In this document: positions 17,820 to 28,900 of the stretch, piece after piece
How positions within the stretch are numbered: position 1 is the stretch's first letter
How the letters are laid out: each line of letters opens with the position of its first letter
NCBI RefSeq assembly: GCF_015687175.1
Contig: NZ_JADPQG010000002.1
Span: 124,001 to 188,000 of the forward strand
Length of the DNA stretch: 64,000 nucleotides
Source of the DNA: Reinekea sp. G2M2-21
GTDB lineage: Bacteria; Pseudomonadota; Gammaproteobacteria; Pseudomonadales; Natronospirillaceae
Direction of reading: 5' to 3'
Translations under genes and position numbers: made by a program
The notes under the pieces: model-generated
What the model saw: only the letters and a program-made list of their open reading frames with translations
What the model was told of the DNA's origin: nothing
Database searches by the model: none

Positions 17820-18893
17820 ATGCGCATTCAAGGCCTCGACATTGCTCGCAGTATCGCCATATTCGGCATGGTACTGGTTAACTTTAAACTGGTCACTCAC
17901 GCCACCGACACTCATCATGGGCTTACCCTGTTCGCCAACCTGTTTGAAGGCAGAGCAGCACCGCTTTTTGTCATGTTGGCGGGCGTCGGCCTGAGCCTGA
18001 TGACCCGTTCCGCACGCGACAGCAGCGACAGACATCGCCGACACCAGGCGCAACGACATATCCTCAAACGCGGTGTTGTTTTGGCTGTTGCCGGAACCGC
18101 CTTCCTGCCCATTTGGCCCGCCGATATCCTGCACTTTTACGGGCTGTACTTCGTATTGGCTGCGTCGGTTATTTACGCGAAATCAATCACCCTGGTGTGG
18201 CTGGCCATTATCGGTAATATCGGCTTTCTGGTTCTGTTGGTCATTCTGGATTACAACCAAGGGTGGGATTGGGATTCCCTGACCTATGTGGATCTTTGGA
18301 CCGTTTCCGGGTTTCTCCGGCACTGGTTTTACAATGGCTTTCACCCGGTACTGGTCTGGATGAGTTTTCTGCTGGCCGGAATCTGGTTGGGGCGTCAGCC
18401 CATTCACCAACCTCGTTTTACGCGCCATCTTTTATGGCGTGCCAGCCTGTTATGGCTCGCCGTACATGTCATCGCCTGGTCGGGCAACCAATGGGTACAA
18501 GGACTGTCGCTGCCACCGGCAGAGGCCGAAACCCTGAGCTTCTTGTTCGGCACCGATGTCATACCGCCCATGCCTCTTTATGTTCTGTCGGCAATCGCTT
18601 CCAGTACCATCATGATCTGCCTGAGTATCGAACTGTATGAACGTTGCTCGCATTGGCGGCTCTTACAGTGGTTGGTGGTGGCGGGTCGCCAGTCCTTAAC
18701 GCTTTATGTCGCCCATGTTTTTGTTGGTATGGGCATTATGGAGACCCTGGGCATGTTAAACAGCGCCAGCATCGACCAAGTGTTTCTGGCAACCGCGTTA
18801 TATGTGGTGGGCGGTATTGTTTTCGCAAACGGGTGGGCACGTTATTTCAAGCAAGGGCCATTGGAAGGTGTTTTTCGACGAATCACGCAATAA
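17820..18893 (+). CDS. DUF418/acyltransferase-3-like membrane protein
   Basis: 357 residues with about ten hydrophobic segments. The start RIQGLDIARSIAIFGMVLVNF is the usual opening of DUF418 and related heparan-alpha-glucosaminide-acetyltransferase-like proteins. Further landmarks are LFEGRAAPLFVMLAGVG, ILHFYGLYFVLA and a C-terminal GRQSLTLYVAHVFVGMG. Such proteins are thought to transfer acyl groups across the inner membrane to an envelope substrate. It starts with AGGAG spaced correctly upstream. Expression may depend on the preceding AraC-type regulator. Confidence 0.85.
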   Translation: MRIQGLDIARSIAIFGMVLVNFKLVTHATDTHHGLTLFANLFEGRAAPLFVMLAGVGLSLMTRSARDSSDRHRRHQAQRHILKRGVVLAVAGTAFLPIWPADILHFYGLYFVLAASVIYAKSITLVWLAIIGNIGFLVLLVILDYNQGWDWDSLTYVDLWTVSGFLRHWFYNGFHPVLVWMSFLLAGIWLGRQPIHQPRFTRHLLWRASLLWLAVHVIAWSGNQWVQGLSLPPAEAETLSFLFGTDVIPPMPLYVLSAIASSTIMICLSIELYERCSHWRLLQWLVVAGRQSLTLYVAHVFVGMGIMETLGMLNSASIDQVFLATALYVVGGIVFANGWARYFKQGPLEGVFRRITQ

Positions 18894-18939
18894 CGGAACA
18901 GTTAACGCCTTTCAACGTTTCCAGTTTTCCAAAAAGACC

Positions 18940-18972
18940 GAAGTCCCATCAAAGGACGGGGCTTCTGTTTAT
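18940..18972 (+). terminator. probable terminator after the DUF418 gene
   Basis: GAAGTCCC (18940-18947) pairs with GGGGCTTC (18958-18965), allowing one G-U, followed by TGTTTAT. The U-run is weak. It lies between two convergent genes. Confidence 0.5.
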
Positions 18973-19028
18973 CATCATTGAACGTTAAGGACGGCAATAC
19001 CACTGAAATTTTCGAATCAATAGAAAAC

Positions 19029-19532
19029 CTATTTAACGGCATCCACGCCCGCTTGCGCGACAATCTTATCGTTTTCGACAGTATCCCCACTGACACCGAT
19101 CGCACCAATCACTTCACCCGCTGAATTGTGAATGGGCAATCCACCCGCAAAGGTGATGAGGCCTTCATTGGACAATTCAATATTGTATAAATCACCGCCG
19201 GGTTGCGAGAGTGCACCGAGTTCGTCGGTTGGCATGTCGAATAATCGTGCGGTTTTTGCTTTTTTAATGGCAATGTCGATACTGCCTATAAACGCACCAT
19301 CCATGCGAATGAACGCAACCAAATTGGCACCGGCATCCACCACAGCAATATTCATTTTTGTATTCATTTTAGACGCTTCTTTCTCGGCAAACTTCAATGC
19401 TCTTTCCGCTTGCACCAAGTCGATGCCAACAGAGCCTTCCGCGAACACCAAGGATGAACTCAAGCACATCAGCGATATAAAAAATAAACGTGCTAATGTT
19501 TTCGACAGCTTTCCCGTACTACGATTGATCAT
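19029..19532 (-). CDS. GlcG/HbpS-family heme-binding protein, exported
   Basis: About 167 residues from the ATG at 19532, which has AGGAG 8 bases upstream; a GTG at 19541 overlaps that site and is less likely. A signal peptide ([19 protein letters not shown]) precedes a GlcG/HbpS domain with [39 protein letters not shown] and [20 protein letters not shown]. Family members bind heme or small acids in the periplasm. It stands alone with no pathway context. Confidence 0.88.
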   Translation of the reverse strand: MINRSTGKLSKTLARLFFISLMCLSSSLVFAEGSVGIDLVQAERALKFAEKEASKMNTKMNIAVVDAGANLVAFIRMDGAFIGSIDIAIKKAKTARLFDMPTDELGALSQPGGDLYNIELSNEGLITFAGGLPIHNSAGEVIGAIGVSGDTVENDKIVAQAGVDAVK

Positions 19533-19816
19533 AAACTTCACTCCTGCTCACCATAACATGGCTTTGTCACCACCAGACGTTGATAAACGACGATCAGCGC
19601 CTTCGCCTCTTTTAGGTCGAAGAACGTCGCTCATCATTGAAAGATAACATCTAGTTGAAACAGTCTGTTTTGTCTTGGAAAGCGAAGGACCAATCGCAAA
19701 AATTGCGACGCCTGTGGCAAATTTCTGGGTTATTGTTAGAGGCGGTTTCTCAGTAAAAACGCCGGTAACCATGCCAGTACTCGCAACGTCGCTTTTCCTT
19801 ACGAGTATAAGAACTG

Positions 19817-19898
19817 CCAAACGTCAAACGTCAATCGTCAATCGTCAAACGTCAAACGTCAAACGTCAAACGTCAAACGTCAAACGTCAAACGTCAAA
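19817..19898. repeat. 7-bp tandem repeat, about 11.7 units
   Basis: Units of GTCAAAC (written from TCAAACG) run without gaps; two adjacent units carry T in place of one A (TCAATCG), and the rest are near identical. The array is intergenic. Uniform units suggest recent expansion by slippage. Confidence 0.95.
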
Positions 19899-20042
19899 TA
19901 ACAATCTAGTTTACTGAATGTTCCTGCAAGAAAGCATGAGCAATATCCATAGGACATCAGCTGAAAAATTCGTGTCTCGACATGAGCGTAAAGCGTTAGC
20001 TAAGTAAGATTACCAGATCACAAAAAAGAACTGCAGGAGCAG

Positions 20043-20080
20043 AAAAATTAAAGCCCCAATCGAAAGATGGGGCTTAAAAT
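20043..20080 (-). terminator. Rho-independent terminator of the 20145 gene
   Basis: AAGCCCCA (20051-20058) pairs with TGGGGCTT (20068-20075). On the minus strand a T-rich run follows. It lies about 65 bases after the stop of the small secreted protein gene. Confidence 0.75.
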
Positions 20081-20144
20081 GTTTAAGGTAATGCCGAACT
20101 CTATACATGCAAAGACGGTTCAGCCTATTGCAAATACAAGCGAT

Positions 20145-20462
20145 TTAGCCCGCGGGATCGACCTGTGTAATTAAGCAATAGCCTGTGTTCGTTGGGGCTG
20201 TATAAACAGCAACAGTTTTTCCCATTGTCCAGGCCATGAGTGTCAACGATACCATTGCAGTCTGGTCTTGCGGAATAAACATCCAAACTTTTCCACTGGT
20301 ACAATTCTGAGGAACTTCATTCGGACCGATTCTTACCAGCAAACCGCCGGTAATACTGGTTATATTGGTGATACTGCCGGTAACATGTCCCGGCCCGATT
20401 GAAGCGCTGGCGAAAGCCGACATTGCAAGTACCGCCACCACTAAAAAATTCCTGATTCTCAT
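20145..20462 (-). CDS. small secreted hypothetical protein
   Basis: 105 residues beginning with a clear signal peptide (MRIRNFLVVAVLAMSAFASA). The mature ~85 residues contain two Cys (NCTSGKVWMFIP and GYCLITQVDPAG) that could form a disulfide, and TAMVSLTLMAWTMGKTVAVY between them. The layout recalls small periplasmic proteins with a beta-sandwich but I do not recognise the family. It has its own terminator and an AT-rich upstream region. It neighbours the Rhs locus but has no demonstrated link to it. Confidence 0.75.
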   Translation of the reverse strand: MRIRNFLVVAVLAMSAFASASIGPGHVTGSITNITSITGGLLVRIGPNEVPQNCTSGKVWMFIPQDQTAMVSLTLMAWTMGKTVAVYTAPTNTGYCLITQVDPAG

Positions 20463-20645
20463 ACCATTTCTCCCTGTTTATTTCGATTCATACAAATTCA
20501 ATGTAATACGACTAATATTTTTCTCATTTTCCGGGTCGAGAACATTGTTTATCTTACCTACTTCTAACCACTAGAGAAAGCTCTAGGTGCAAGCCCTAAC
20601 CACGTTGAGATCGATATAGGGTCGTTTCGAGCAACGAAGAATTAG

Positions 20646-20764
20646 ATGGACAGGCACGCTAAAGAACACAACGGAATCCTACACCAAAATTTGCTAAGTT
20701 GGTCGTTTCTTCAGGGATTTGATCACCTTAAGTCTATACCAGAATCCTTTTAGTGCCTGTCCAT
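20646..20764. repeat. REPIN-like inverted pair of a 12-bp motif
   Basis: ATGGACAGGCAC (20646-20657) and its exact inverse GTGCCTGTCCAT (20753-20764) face each other about 95 bases apart, flanked by CTAAA and TTTA. A related direct copy, GTGCCAGTCCATTTAAGTT, begins at 21353, and weaker CTGTCCATCTTAACT lies near 21581. This is the layout of REP doublets mobilised by RAYT (Y1) transposases, but no such transposase is present here. Confidence 0.5.
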
Positions 20765-20804
20765 TTAAGTTGCTATCGCATGGTCGACTAATATCCTAAC
20801 GAAC

Positions 20805-21230
20805 TCAATGGCTTTCGTAATAGGCCGTGACCAAATTCATCAGCGGATAAAACTTAATTTTTGATTTTTCACCACGAGCATCGGCCATAAAGAACTCATG
20901 CAGAGAATCGTCTCGCTTCGATGAGTTAAATAAAAACTGATACCTCTTAATCAATACATACAAATCGCCAGTGCAAAAGTGGTTCGACAACATGTCTTTG
21001 GCTTCAGCAGACCAGTCTGTCGACTGAATTTCCCCGTCTTGTACCACGACGGGATCACCAGCGATTGTTAGATCTGACGACACCGCAAATGTAATGGACA
21101 ACTCAACGTCCCCGATTTGATAGTGAATGACAATGCCGTCCGCAGAACCGATTGAGTATGTCGATGCAATATCAACAAATTCAGTGGCGTTCACGGAACT
21201 CAACTTAGCCATTAAATCATGAATATTCAT
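20805..21230 (-). CDS. hypothetical protein, 141 aa
   Basis: The ATG at 21230 gives MNIHDLMAKLSS; the longer frame from 21338 crosses a repeat motif and is unlikely. The product is acidic and soluble, with SADGIVIHYQIGDVELSITFAVSSDL suggesting a beta-sheet half and a helical C-terminal half (VLIKRYQFLFNSSKRDDSLHEFF). No family recognised. It sits between two direct copies of a 19-20-bp motif exactly 600 bases apart and downstream of the Rhs toxin-immunity cluster. It could be another immunity gene; that is conjecture. Confidence 0.6.
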   Translation of the reverse strand: MNIHDLMAKLSSVNATEFVDIASTYSIGSADGIVIHYQIGDVELSITFAVSSDLTIAGDPVVVQDGEIQSTDWSAEAKDMLSNHFCTGDLYVLIKRYQFLFNSSKRDDSLHEFFMADARGEKSKIKFYPLMNLVTAYYESH

Positions 21231-21712
21231 AAGTAAGCCTTTCTGTCGGTAACTGAACATTTGCCAGTGTAATAAATTGGAGGCTAAGCAACCACTCAAT
21301 ATGTGCTTGCTGGTTTTTAAAAGAAGAAACTGAAGCAAACATTTTGTGTAACGTGCCAGTCCATTTAAGTTTCCTGTTTTGGAACGTCAGGTGCAGCTCT
21401 CATCAGGGCTCGGAAGAATCATCAAACTTCCAAATAGAAGCCGGATATTTGTCAGCACGACTGCTCATAGTTAGGAACGATAAGTGAGAAAAAAGGATTT
21501 TGAACAGCCCAGCAATCTGAGCTGTTAAGGGTGGTATTGGTTGACACCTTCAGGGCGTCCAAATATGTCCATCTAAAACTCTGTCCATCTTAACTGCGAG
21601 GTTGAAGGCACTAAACGCTACGTGCTGCCGTGATCCATCAGCAGCAGAACTTTGCAGCAAAGGATTTGCCTTGATTGAAGGCCTGAAGTGAAAAAAGCCA
21701 GCGAATGCGGGT
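21231..21712. other. intergenic region between putative immunity genes
   Basis: No gene is supported. A minus-strand frame of about 55 codons (about 21712 to 21555) is open but lacks a start signal and known similarity. A copy of the GTGCCnGTCCAT motif is at 21353-21364 and a weaker one near 21581. The segment may be debris of mobile or Rhs-related DNA. Confidence 0.3.
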
Positions 21713-22117
21713 TTAAAACTCTATTGATTCATCTGAGTAGGGTGCCAACTTTTCTAAAACCGCCTTTTTCAGTTCCTCAGCGGTGCATGCACCATATCCT
21801 TCAACATCAGGCTCAAAATAATAAAAATCATTTATCACTGCCAATGCGCATATTTTACAAGCCTTACTATTCGTTCTGTTTGCAATGGCAATAATAAAAT
21901 CTAACGCCTTGAGTAAAACCGGATAATAAACACCTGCATGGTTATTGCCCAAAGCATTCATCAATCCATTGCCTACCTCTTCAGCTTTACTCGAATCATC
22001 AAGCTCTATCAACGAATAAAGTGCTGATGGAACAGACTCAGCATCATACGTGGGCGGGCCGGTAAAGCTCGACCAATCCACACTAGCAATTTCTTCTTTC
22101 AAATTGTGAGTAATCAT
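21713..22117 (-). CDS. putative immunity protein for the orphan deaminase tip
   Basis: 134 residues, acidic and mostly helical: VPSALYSLIELDDSSKAEEVGNGLMNAL, then YYPVLLKALDFIIAIA, then CKICALAVINDFYYF. The helix-pair pattern resembles HEAT-like immunity proteins common in Rhs and CDI loci. It lies 34 bases downstream of the remnant toxin tip at 22152-22480 on the same strand, the normal position of an immunity gene. The family assignment is inference from position and fold pattern. Confidence 0.6.
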   Translation of the reverse strand: MITHNLKEEIASVDWSSFTGPPTYDAESVPSALYSLIELDDSSKAEEVGNGLMNALGNNHAGVYYPVLLKALDFIIAIANRTNSKACKICALAVINDFYYFEPDVEGYGACTAEELKKAVLEKLAPYSDESIEF

Positions 22118-22151
22118 TTTTTCAAAATTGGCCGTTTGCTACATGGAACCA

Positions 22152-22480
22152 TTAGTCCCATGCTCCACCTTTATCGTATTTGACATCTGCAGAAAACTGA
22201 CTTTTATCGTACTTAGACTGACACCTCGTACAAACGGGAATATCTGTATACTCAAGCTCCCCCGTTGCTTTTTTTCTTCTAAAACCTTTAGCGCCAGTCA
22301 TCTGCGCGTCGGAACCCAATTGACGAGCAATATCATCTTCCGCGCACCCTATTGGATTACTAGAACATCCTGAAACAACTTTTAGTCTTTATGGCCGCCG
22401 GCGTAAGTAGCATGCTTTCGTTTAAGCTGATTCGCGGTGGCATCTTGAGCAGCTTCTGCACTCTTTGCAACATTACTGCA
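22152..22480 (-). pseudogene. orphan Rhs C-terminal tip with deaminase domain (frameshifted)
   Basis: Two minus-strand frames form one broken product. The first reads SNVAKSAEAAQDATANQLK then HATYAGGHKD and a stop; it resembles the junction NVANTAGSAADAALAAGKKS of the intact Rhs protein. The next frame reads VVSGCSSNPIGCAEDDIAR, then ATGELEYTDIPVCTRCQSKY and ends at a stop at 22152. CAE followed by CxxC is the zinc-binding signature of the cytidine-deaminase-like toxin superfamily. It has no start codon of its own. It is best read as a displaced toxin tip left by recombination at the Rhs core/tip junction. Confidence 0.7.
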
Positions 22481-22511
22481 TCAGTTATATGCGGCAAGGC
22501 TACAAACTAAA

Positions 22512-22922
22512 CTAATCCTCGAACTTAAAATACTCTGTCATCATATCAATAGGCATATCTAAATCGACACCCAACTGCCCTAGCACCTCAAAGAACCACG
22601 AAAGGTGCTCCCCTAAGTCTTCAACATCGTCCAAGGTTACTGACAGCAAACAGATCGCAATTCTGGCATTCAAAGCATCTTTACTTTCAAGATCACGAGT
22701 TGCGCCAGTACCGTCTAGATAACCCCACCATACATTAGCAGAAGATCTGTATTCATCTTCTGGTAGCGACCCAGCTATGTAGCTTTTGGTTGTAGCTAAT
22801 GGATCAGGGCCTGCTGATGAAAACTTAATCCCTAGTGCCTCAATAACTTTTATTAGAAATCCAAGATAAAGTTTTATCGCAACACGCCCATCAGAAGGCC
22901 AAACAATAGATCCAATATTCAT
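22512..22922 (-). CDS. putative immunity protein for the Rhs deaminase tip
   Basis: 136 residues, acidic, starting MNIGSIVWPSDGRVAIKLYLGFLIKV and ending MPIDMMTEYFKFED. Its ATG lies one base after the rhs stop codon (TAA G ATG), the typical coupled placement of an immunity gene. No signal peptide, so it should act in the cytoplasm where the deaminase would act. The family is not recognised; function is inferred from position. Confidence 0.7.
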   Translation of the reverse strand: MNIGSIVWPSDGRVAIKLYLGFLIKVIEALGIKFSSAGPDPLATTKSYIAGSLPEDEYRSSANVWWGYLDGTGATRDLESKDALNARIAICLLSVTLDDVEDLGEHLSWFFEVLGQLGVDLDMPIDMMTEYFKFED

Positions 22923-22923
22923 C

Positions 22924-25900
22924 TTATTTATTAACTCCGAAGTGATCTAAGACGTCGTTGCATGATGAGCATATCTTTTTGGGTGTTCTATGCCCCTTAC
23001 CAGACACACCAATATTGACGGCTTTCATCGTACCACCCGCGGGATTGACTCCTGCATTTAGAGCTTTATCGAGACATACAATCTCGGCACAGCCACCATG
23101 CCATGGTTTTCTCGCGGAAGCTGGCGTACCCATAAGAGCGCCAGTAACTTGAGGGTTATGAGCTACTTTCTCTCCGCTGACTCCGGTAAACACTTTATCA
23201 CCAACCCTAAGTTCAGCTGCAGCACCTGATTTCTTGCCAGCAGCTAGCGCGGCATCTGCAGCAGAGCCTGCAGTGTTTGCAACATTACCTAAATCATCTA
23301 GTTTGCTATACCCACCACCGGGAAGGATGAAACCCGCACCAACTAAGCCTACGGCTACTATTTTTGCCCCTAAACCAACACATGGATCCAATAGGGTCCT
23401 TCCAGTGTCGTAAATATCATAGGCGCTCATCGCAACTTCCGCAGCACTCCACAGTGCAGCACCAGCCCAAATCAACAGTGGAACTATTTCCCCGGTTGGA
23501 TCAGTGTACATCAGTGGGCTCTGATAAGCATACGCGTAAGTATTCAAGCCACCATTCAACCCAATGGGGTCGCTTTGAATGTACCGCCCCAAACTCGGAT
23601 CGTAATCCCGATGGTAGTTATAGTGCGTGCCAGTTTCCTTGTCAAAATACTGTCCAGGGAAGCGCAGCGGCATCTCAAACAATCCGTCATGCAGCTTTTC
23701 ACCACTGGCCAGCAGGTTTAGTCCGAAAGGTGAAGCGCCAACTTCGAAGTCTCGGCGCTGCCAAACCTTGGATTTCGTCGAGTTACTGGTGACAGCATAG
23801 ACGGCGCCTAAATGGTCGCTGTGCAGATAAAACAGGTTGTCATTCGCTGCCGTAAAACGCGTTTCAATCTCTGCTTTGGTATTCTCCGCGACAGCGCCCA
23901 CATAGGCTTCATCGGTTGTAGGTAAGTTATATTCGCGTACAGTCGTCCAATTTATTCCGTCTACCGAGGTCAGCACCGTCACAAATTGGGCGTTACGTTC
24001 CAGTTTCACCCAATCGCCGGTGCGTTCAAAGCTATCCGTTTTGGTGGTGCCCCCGGCATAAACAATGGAGACTTCGAGCTTCTCATTGCTTGTCGACTTA
24101 CTGAACATGGGAATTGGTACGATTTTGCCTTCCGGTGTTTTTACCGTCAGCATATTTACCGTTGATGAATTGGTTGCTGTAAAGGCAGCCGTAATTTTGG
24201 CTCCGCTCAAACCATCCTGTTGCTCACGCAGTGTTAGTCCATAAGCTTCTTTGCCAGAGTTGCGGCTAAGATCGGTTAACTTTGCGCTGATTTCATGATT
24301 GCCGGTTATTCGCATAAGAGATGTAGATTCTGCGTTTTTGCCTGCATCCAACTGAAACTCGGTGCTGCCCACTAATGTCTGTGACGTGCTGGCAACACCC
24401 GTATAGGCATCTGAACCCGTTAGCATTGCTACCGGCATTCCACCTAAATAGGCATATTCGCGAATTGCTTGTCCACTGCTGTTCGACTCAGCGATAAGTT
24501 GTCCTGCCAGGTTATAGTGGAAGTGTGTTTCCGCGCCATTGGCTACTTTGCTGACGCGAAGGCCGGATGCGTTGTACGAGTAGGTTCCGATTACTGCAGC
24601 GCCGTTTTTAACCTGCGTTAGGCGTTGACTGCGGTTGTAAACATAATTCTTTTGTCCATCTGTTTTGGTTTGACCCGTACCGAAGTATTCATAAGAATTC
24701 GTCAACGCATAAGCGCCGTCATTAACGGACTTGTTAATGTCTTCAATCTGGTTATTGGTTGGAGCTATGCTGTACGCCCAAGATTCAGTTAAGTTATTGA
24801 ATGTCTGACTGCGACCTCGCTTAGCGATGCGATTACCAAATGAGTCATAATCAAACTCAAGATACTCATTATTGCTCAGCGATTTGCCATGCGATTTCGT
24901 CCAACGTGTCGCCGTCAGCCGGCTTCCGATATCGTATTCATAGCTCTTTGCATCCCAGAGGGTTGTTCTATCTGCATTGATGATCGAACGGCTCTGGCTC
25001 GTTATTCTGTCCGCCGTGTCATAGCCGTACTGAATAACCTCATCTTCTGTAAGCCATCCGTGCGTAAGAGTCGTTGGCCGATAAGACTTGTTGTAGCTAA
25101 CGTGACGAGTAGACTGATTTCCAAAGCTCAGGCTTTCAATCGGACCGAAAGGCAGATAAGTAACGTCACTTACAATCGTTTTAGCTACCACGCCTGCGCC
25201 AGAAATACTTACTTCATTAGCACGACCTAAGACGTCAAAACCGTATTCGACAGTTTTGCCACTCGGGTAGTGTATCGCTTCCAGCTGACCGACCGTATTG
25301 TAATCATAGTCGATTGAATAAAGCCGGTTGTTAATAGTGTAGTCGATGACATCAATAAGACCTTGCTCGTCATACGTCAACGTCTGGGCACCACTTTGGT
25401 CCTCGATCGTCGTCAAGTGGCCAATGCCAAACAGGCCCTCATCGTATGTTAAATCGACGTTTTCAGCAGATGCACCCGTGGGTCGAACTGTTTTTAGCCG
25501 GTTCAAAGCATCATACGTTTTTACTGTTTTTTGATTTTCACTGTTCAGCTCCTCAACCACATTACCGGCTGAGTCCAGCTTATAAATTGTTGTTCCAGTA
25601 GCAGGGCTTTGCTGTTGAATGACCTCTCCAAAACCGTTATAGACGAAGGTCGTTTTTTGATGAACCGTCGTTCGTCCACTATTGATCTTTATCGGCCTGT
25701 CTACCTCTACTAAATTTCCAGCTTCGTCATAAGTATAGTATGTAGACGCGACCACTGGGGCATCCCCCAGTGCCCTCAATGACAAATACGGACGAGTTGA
25801 CTCCATCCTGACCCGATTGAAAACATCATATGTAGAGTCTTGCACAATAGTTTCAAAGCCAAGACCATCTTCTTCCGGCGTTATCCGAGATGTGATGTTT

Positions 25901-28900
25901 CCGGAAGAATCTCTTTTTAAGATAGTCTGGTGACCTTCTGGTGACGTAATTTCCCTTACACGCCCCATTTCGTCAAACAGTCTGGATTGCTCAAAACGGA
26001 CACTACCTGCAGAATCAACGTATTGCAGTTTCGTCCAATCTCCGTTGAGTTTGTTCGGCTCAAAATTCTGCTTTTCACCCAAGTTATTAAGGATATAGTC
26101 CAGTTGCCTTGCATCATTGTATACATAGGTCAAAGACGAGCCGTCAGGTGAGGTTTTGCTCTTTAGCAAGCCATTTTTGTAGTAGCTGTAGCTGGTAGTG
26201 GCTGAGCCTTGTGAATATTTAACAGTTTGTGACTTCAGCCAACCTCTGGGCCAATACTCGTAGGAAACCTCAATACCGTTCTGTTCAATAATCGTGCCCG
26301 GTAAACCGCGACTGTTATAGTCTCGATATTCAATAGCATGGTTAAGCGCATTGCTACTTTGGCTCAATAGACCCTGGCTGTTGTATTCTAAAGTTGTGAT
26401 ATCACTGAGGTCGACTCGTGAACCGTCTATCGTGATTTTCTTGATGACTTTGCTGTCCGGATAGTACTCGTAGCCATAGTCTACGATGCGCTGTTGTCCA
26501 TTTGTCGAGTATGGCAACACATGAGTTGTGGTGTCAGTAGACGTTATTGCGTCTATTCTTCCTTCAGGTGTGTAATCACTTACAATCTGAAGGCCAGGCT
26601 TCGTTGTGATATACGGCAAACGTAAAGCGTTATACTCGACGGTTGTTGTAACCCGCTCATCAATGGTTCCGGTCCAGCCGGCACCCGTGTCAATAACTGT
26701 CGTACTTTCAACTTGGCCATATTGGTTGGTAACCAATAGAACCCTGTTTCCACGCCAGTCTATTTTCTCATTTGCAAATCCGGTCTCTGGGTCATACTTG
26801 GTTTCAGCGTATGTTGCTGCACAGTTTGCACTTTGATGCCCAGTGACACCGGTGACCTTTAAAATCCCTTTAATGGATTCATACCAATAGGTTGTCTTCT
26901 TACCCAGTGCGTTGGTTGTTGTTACAGAACCATCGGCGTTATACGCAATGTTGAACTCTTCCACATCAGCGCCGTGCTTACTAAAGTTAGCTCGACCTTC
27001 AGCGTCATACTGCCATGTCGCAAACCGTATACTCTCTTCATCGAGTAACCCCGTCAGTGCATGTGGATAGTCCGTATTCTCGTATAGATAGTGTTTTTTT
27101 GGATTATCCGTTTGTACATTTTCTGTCTCATCCGGATACGTTACAGATGTTAAATTACTATTCTCGTAACTGTAGGTAAAAGTGAAACTATCCGGATCCG
27201 TAAAGCTTTCAATGAATCCGCTACCGTTATGTGTAAAGGTAATGGCGTTTCCAAACGAGTCCTGTATGGAACTTAATCTCCCAGATTCATAGGTATACGT
27301 GAGCGACAAACCCGTTAAAGCCGTTACTTGGGTGATTTTTCCACTTTGCTCATATTTTTTAACTGTACCGTTAAACAGGGTATAAACCCACGTACCGTCA
27401 GAATTTCTGGAAAGCGTCCCGAGATTCGAGCTTTCGTCAACCCATTGGCCTGCAGTGAAATCAAATCGCTGAACTGCGCCGGTATCGCTGACAACACTGG
27501 CTTGTTCTGCTTCTGCGTCATAGTCGACGCGCTCTTCAATATTACTGGACCAGCCGTAACCGAATAACCCCACACTTTTGGAAGTACTGTTGTAACTGCG
27601 CTTGATGTGCAGTGGCATCTCAGTTTTCGTCGAGAAATCTACTTCTGAGTGATACTTGTTCCCTGTGATCAAGTTTATCGGATTGCCACCAAAGCACTGG
27701 CCGTCATTCTGATCACCCATATTCTTTTCAGAATCATAAATGGTAATGACAAAATTCCGTGATGTCGTTTCACCTTCGACTGTTGTCGTGGCTGTAATTG
27801 AATGCAATCCTTCTTCGAGTCCCGAAAGTGAAAATTGCTTTGTGCTGCCAAGGCTGCCTGCCAGGTCTGACTGCCAAGAGATGGCGGCATCAGCCAGTAC
27901 AGAACCTTTGAAATAGACGCTGGCGTCAAAACTGATAGATTCCTTAATGTCGAATATCTGGCCGCCACGTGGCGACGCAATCTCAAGTTTTGGCGTTGAT
28001 GGTAGAATTTCAACTGTGGTCGATTTAACCGCTGTATTGCCATCCATTGAGAGCTCAGCGCGAATATTGTGACTACCCTCTGCCAATACTGTTGTGTAGC
28101 TTCCGCCCGTTGCAACGTCATTGCTATCGACAAACCATCGAACCAGATGTTTACTATCATTGTCATCAATGGTCGCTGTCGAAACGGAAAAGCTGACAGG
28201 CATGTAGGCTTCATGGTCGTCAGGAATATCCACATTAATATTGCTAAGCACGATACCATGTTCATTTACTTCAAACTGATGAGAAGCACTTGCGGACAGA
28301 CCTCCAGTATCTGTCACAGAAGCAGTGACCGTATAAGCTCCCGCCTCAAAGGCTTTAGTAAAATAGGGCTTATTGCTCTCGACTACAGTGCCACCAATGG
28401 ACCATTGTATGTAATAGTCTTTATTGCCATCTTCAGCGTCCCCCGCGGTGGCACGGAACGTAATATCTCTATTGTTGTAATACTGTGAATCGTTTGCAGG
28501 CGACTGTATGGATATTGTTGGGGAGGTGTTGAAGTTGAAACGATAGTGGTGCTTGCAGGTTAGTTCGCCAAAGTACTCATGATCGTAATACTCTGATTTC
28601 GAATCAGAATGCTTTTTACAATAGTAGTCTCCTACTCGACTTTTATTCGAATACGATTTTTTGATTTTTGTTAAATCACTGTTGCAAGCATTAAGAGCAC
28701 TAGCCTCAGAACTGTATCTACTGTCTGTTTCGTCATTATGGTTTGGATCTGGATATGCAAAGTAGTGATCAGTAATATTTAGGTTAGTTTCAACAAGCGC
28801 TAATGCAACGTAACCATGAATACCATCATCTAGACTAGAAAAATTGGGCAGGTAATTACAGGCATACTTATTATAGAGATACACGGCTTCATAAGCTGAT

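Larger units (their letters stand above)
19533..20144. other. intergenic region holding a heptamer tandem repeat
   Basis: No gene is supported here. Besides the repeat at 19817-19898 and the terminator near 20060, the sequence shows nothing I can name. A 90-codon minus frame at 19548-19820 has no ribosome site and runs into the repeat. Confidence 0.4.

Noticed and set aside
19817-19898. CRISPR array
   Set aside because: Units are 7 bases with no spacers and no cas genes; a simple tandem repeat.
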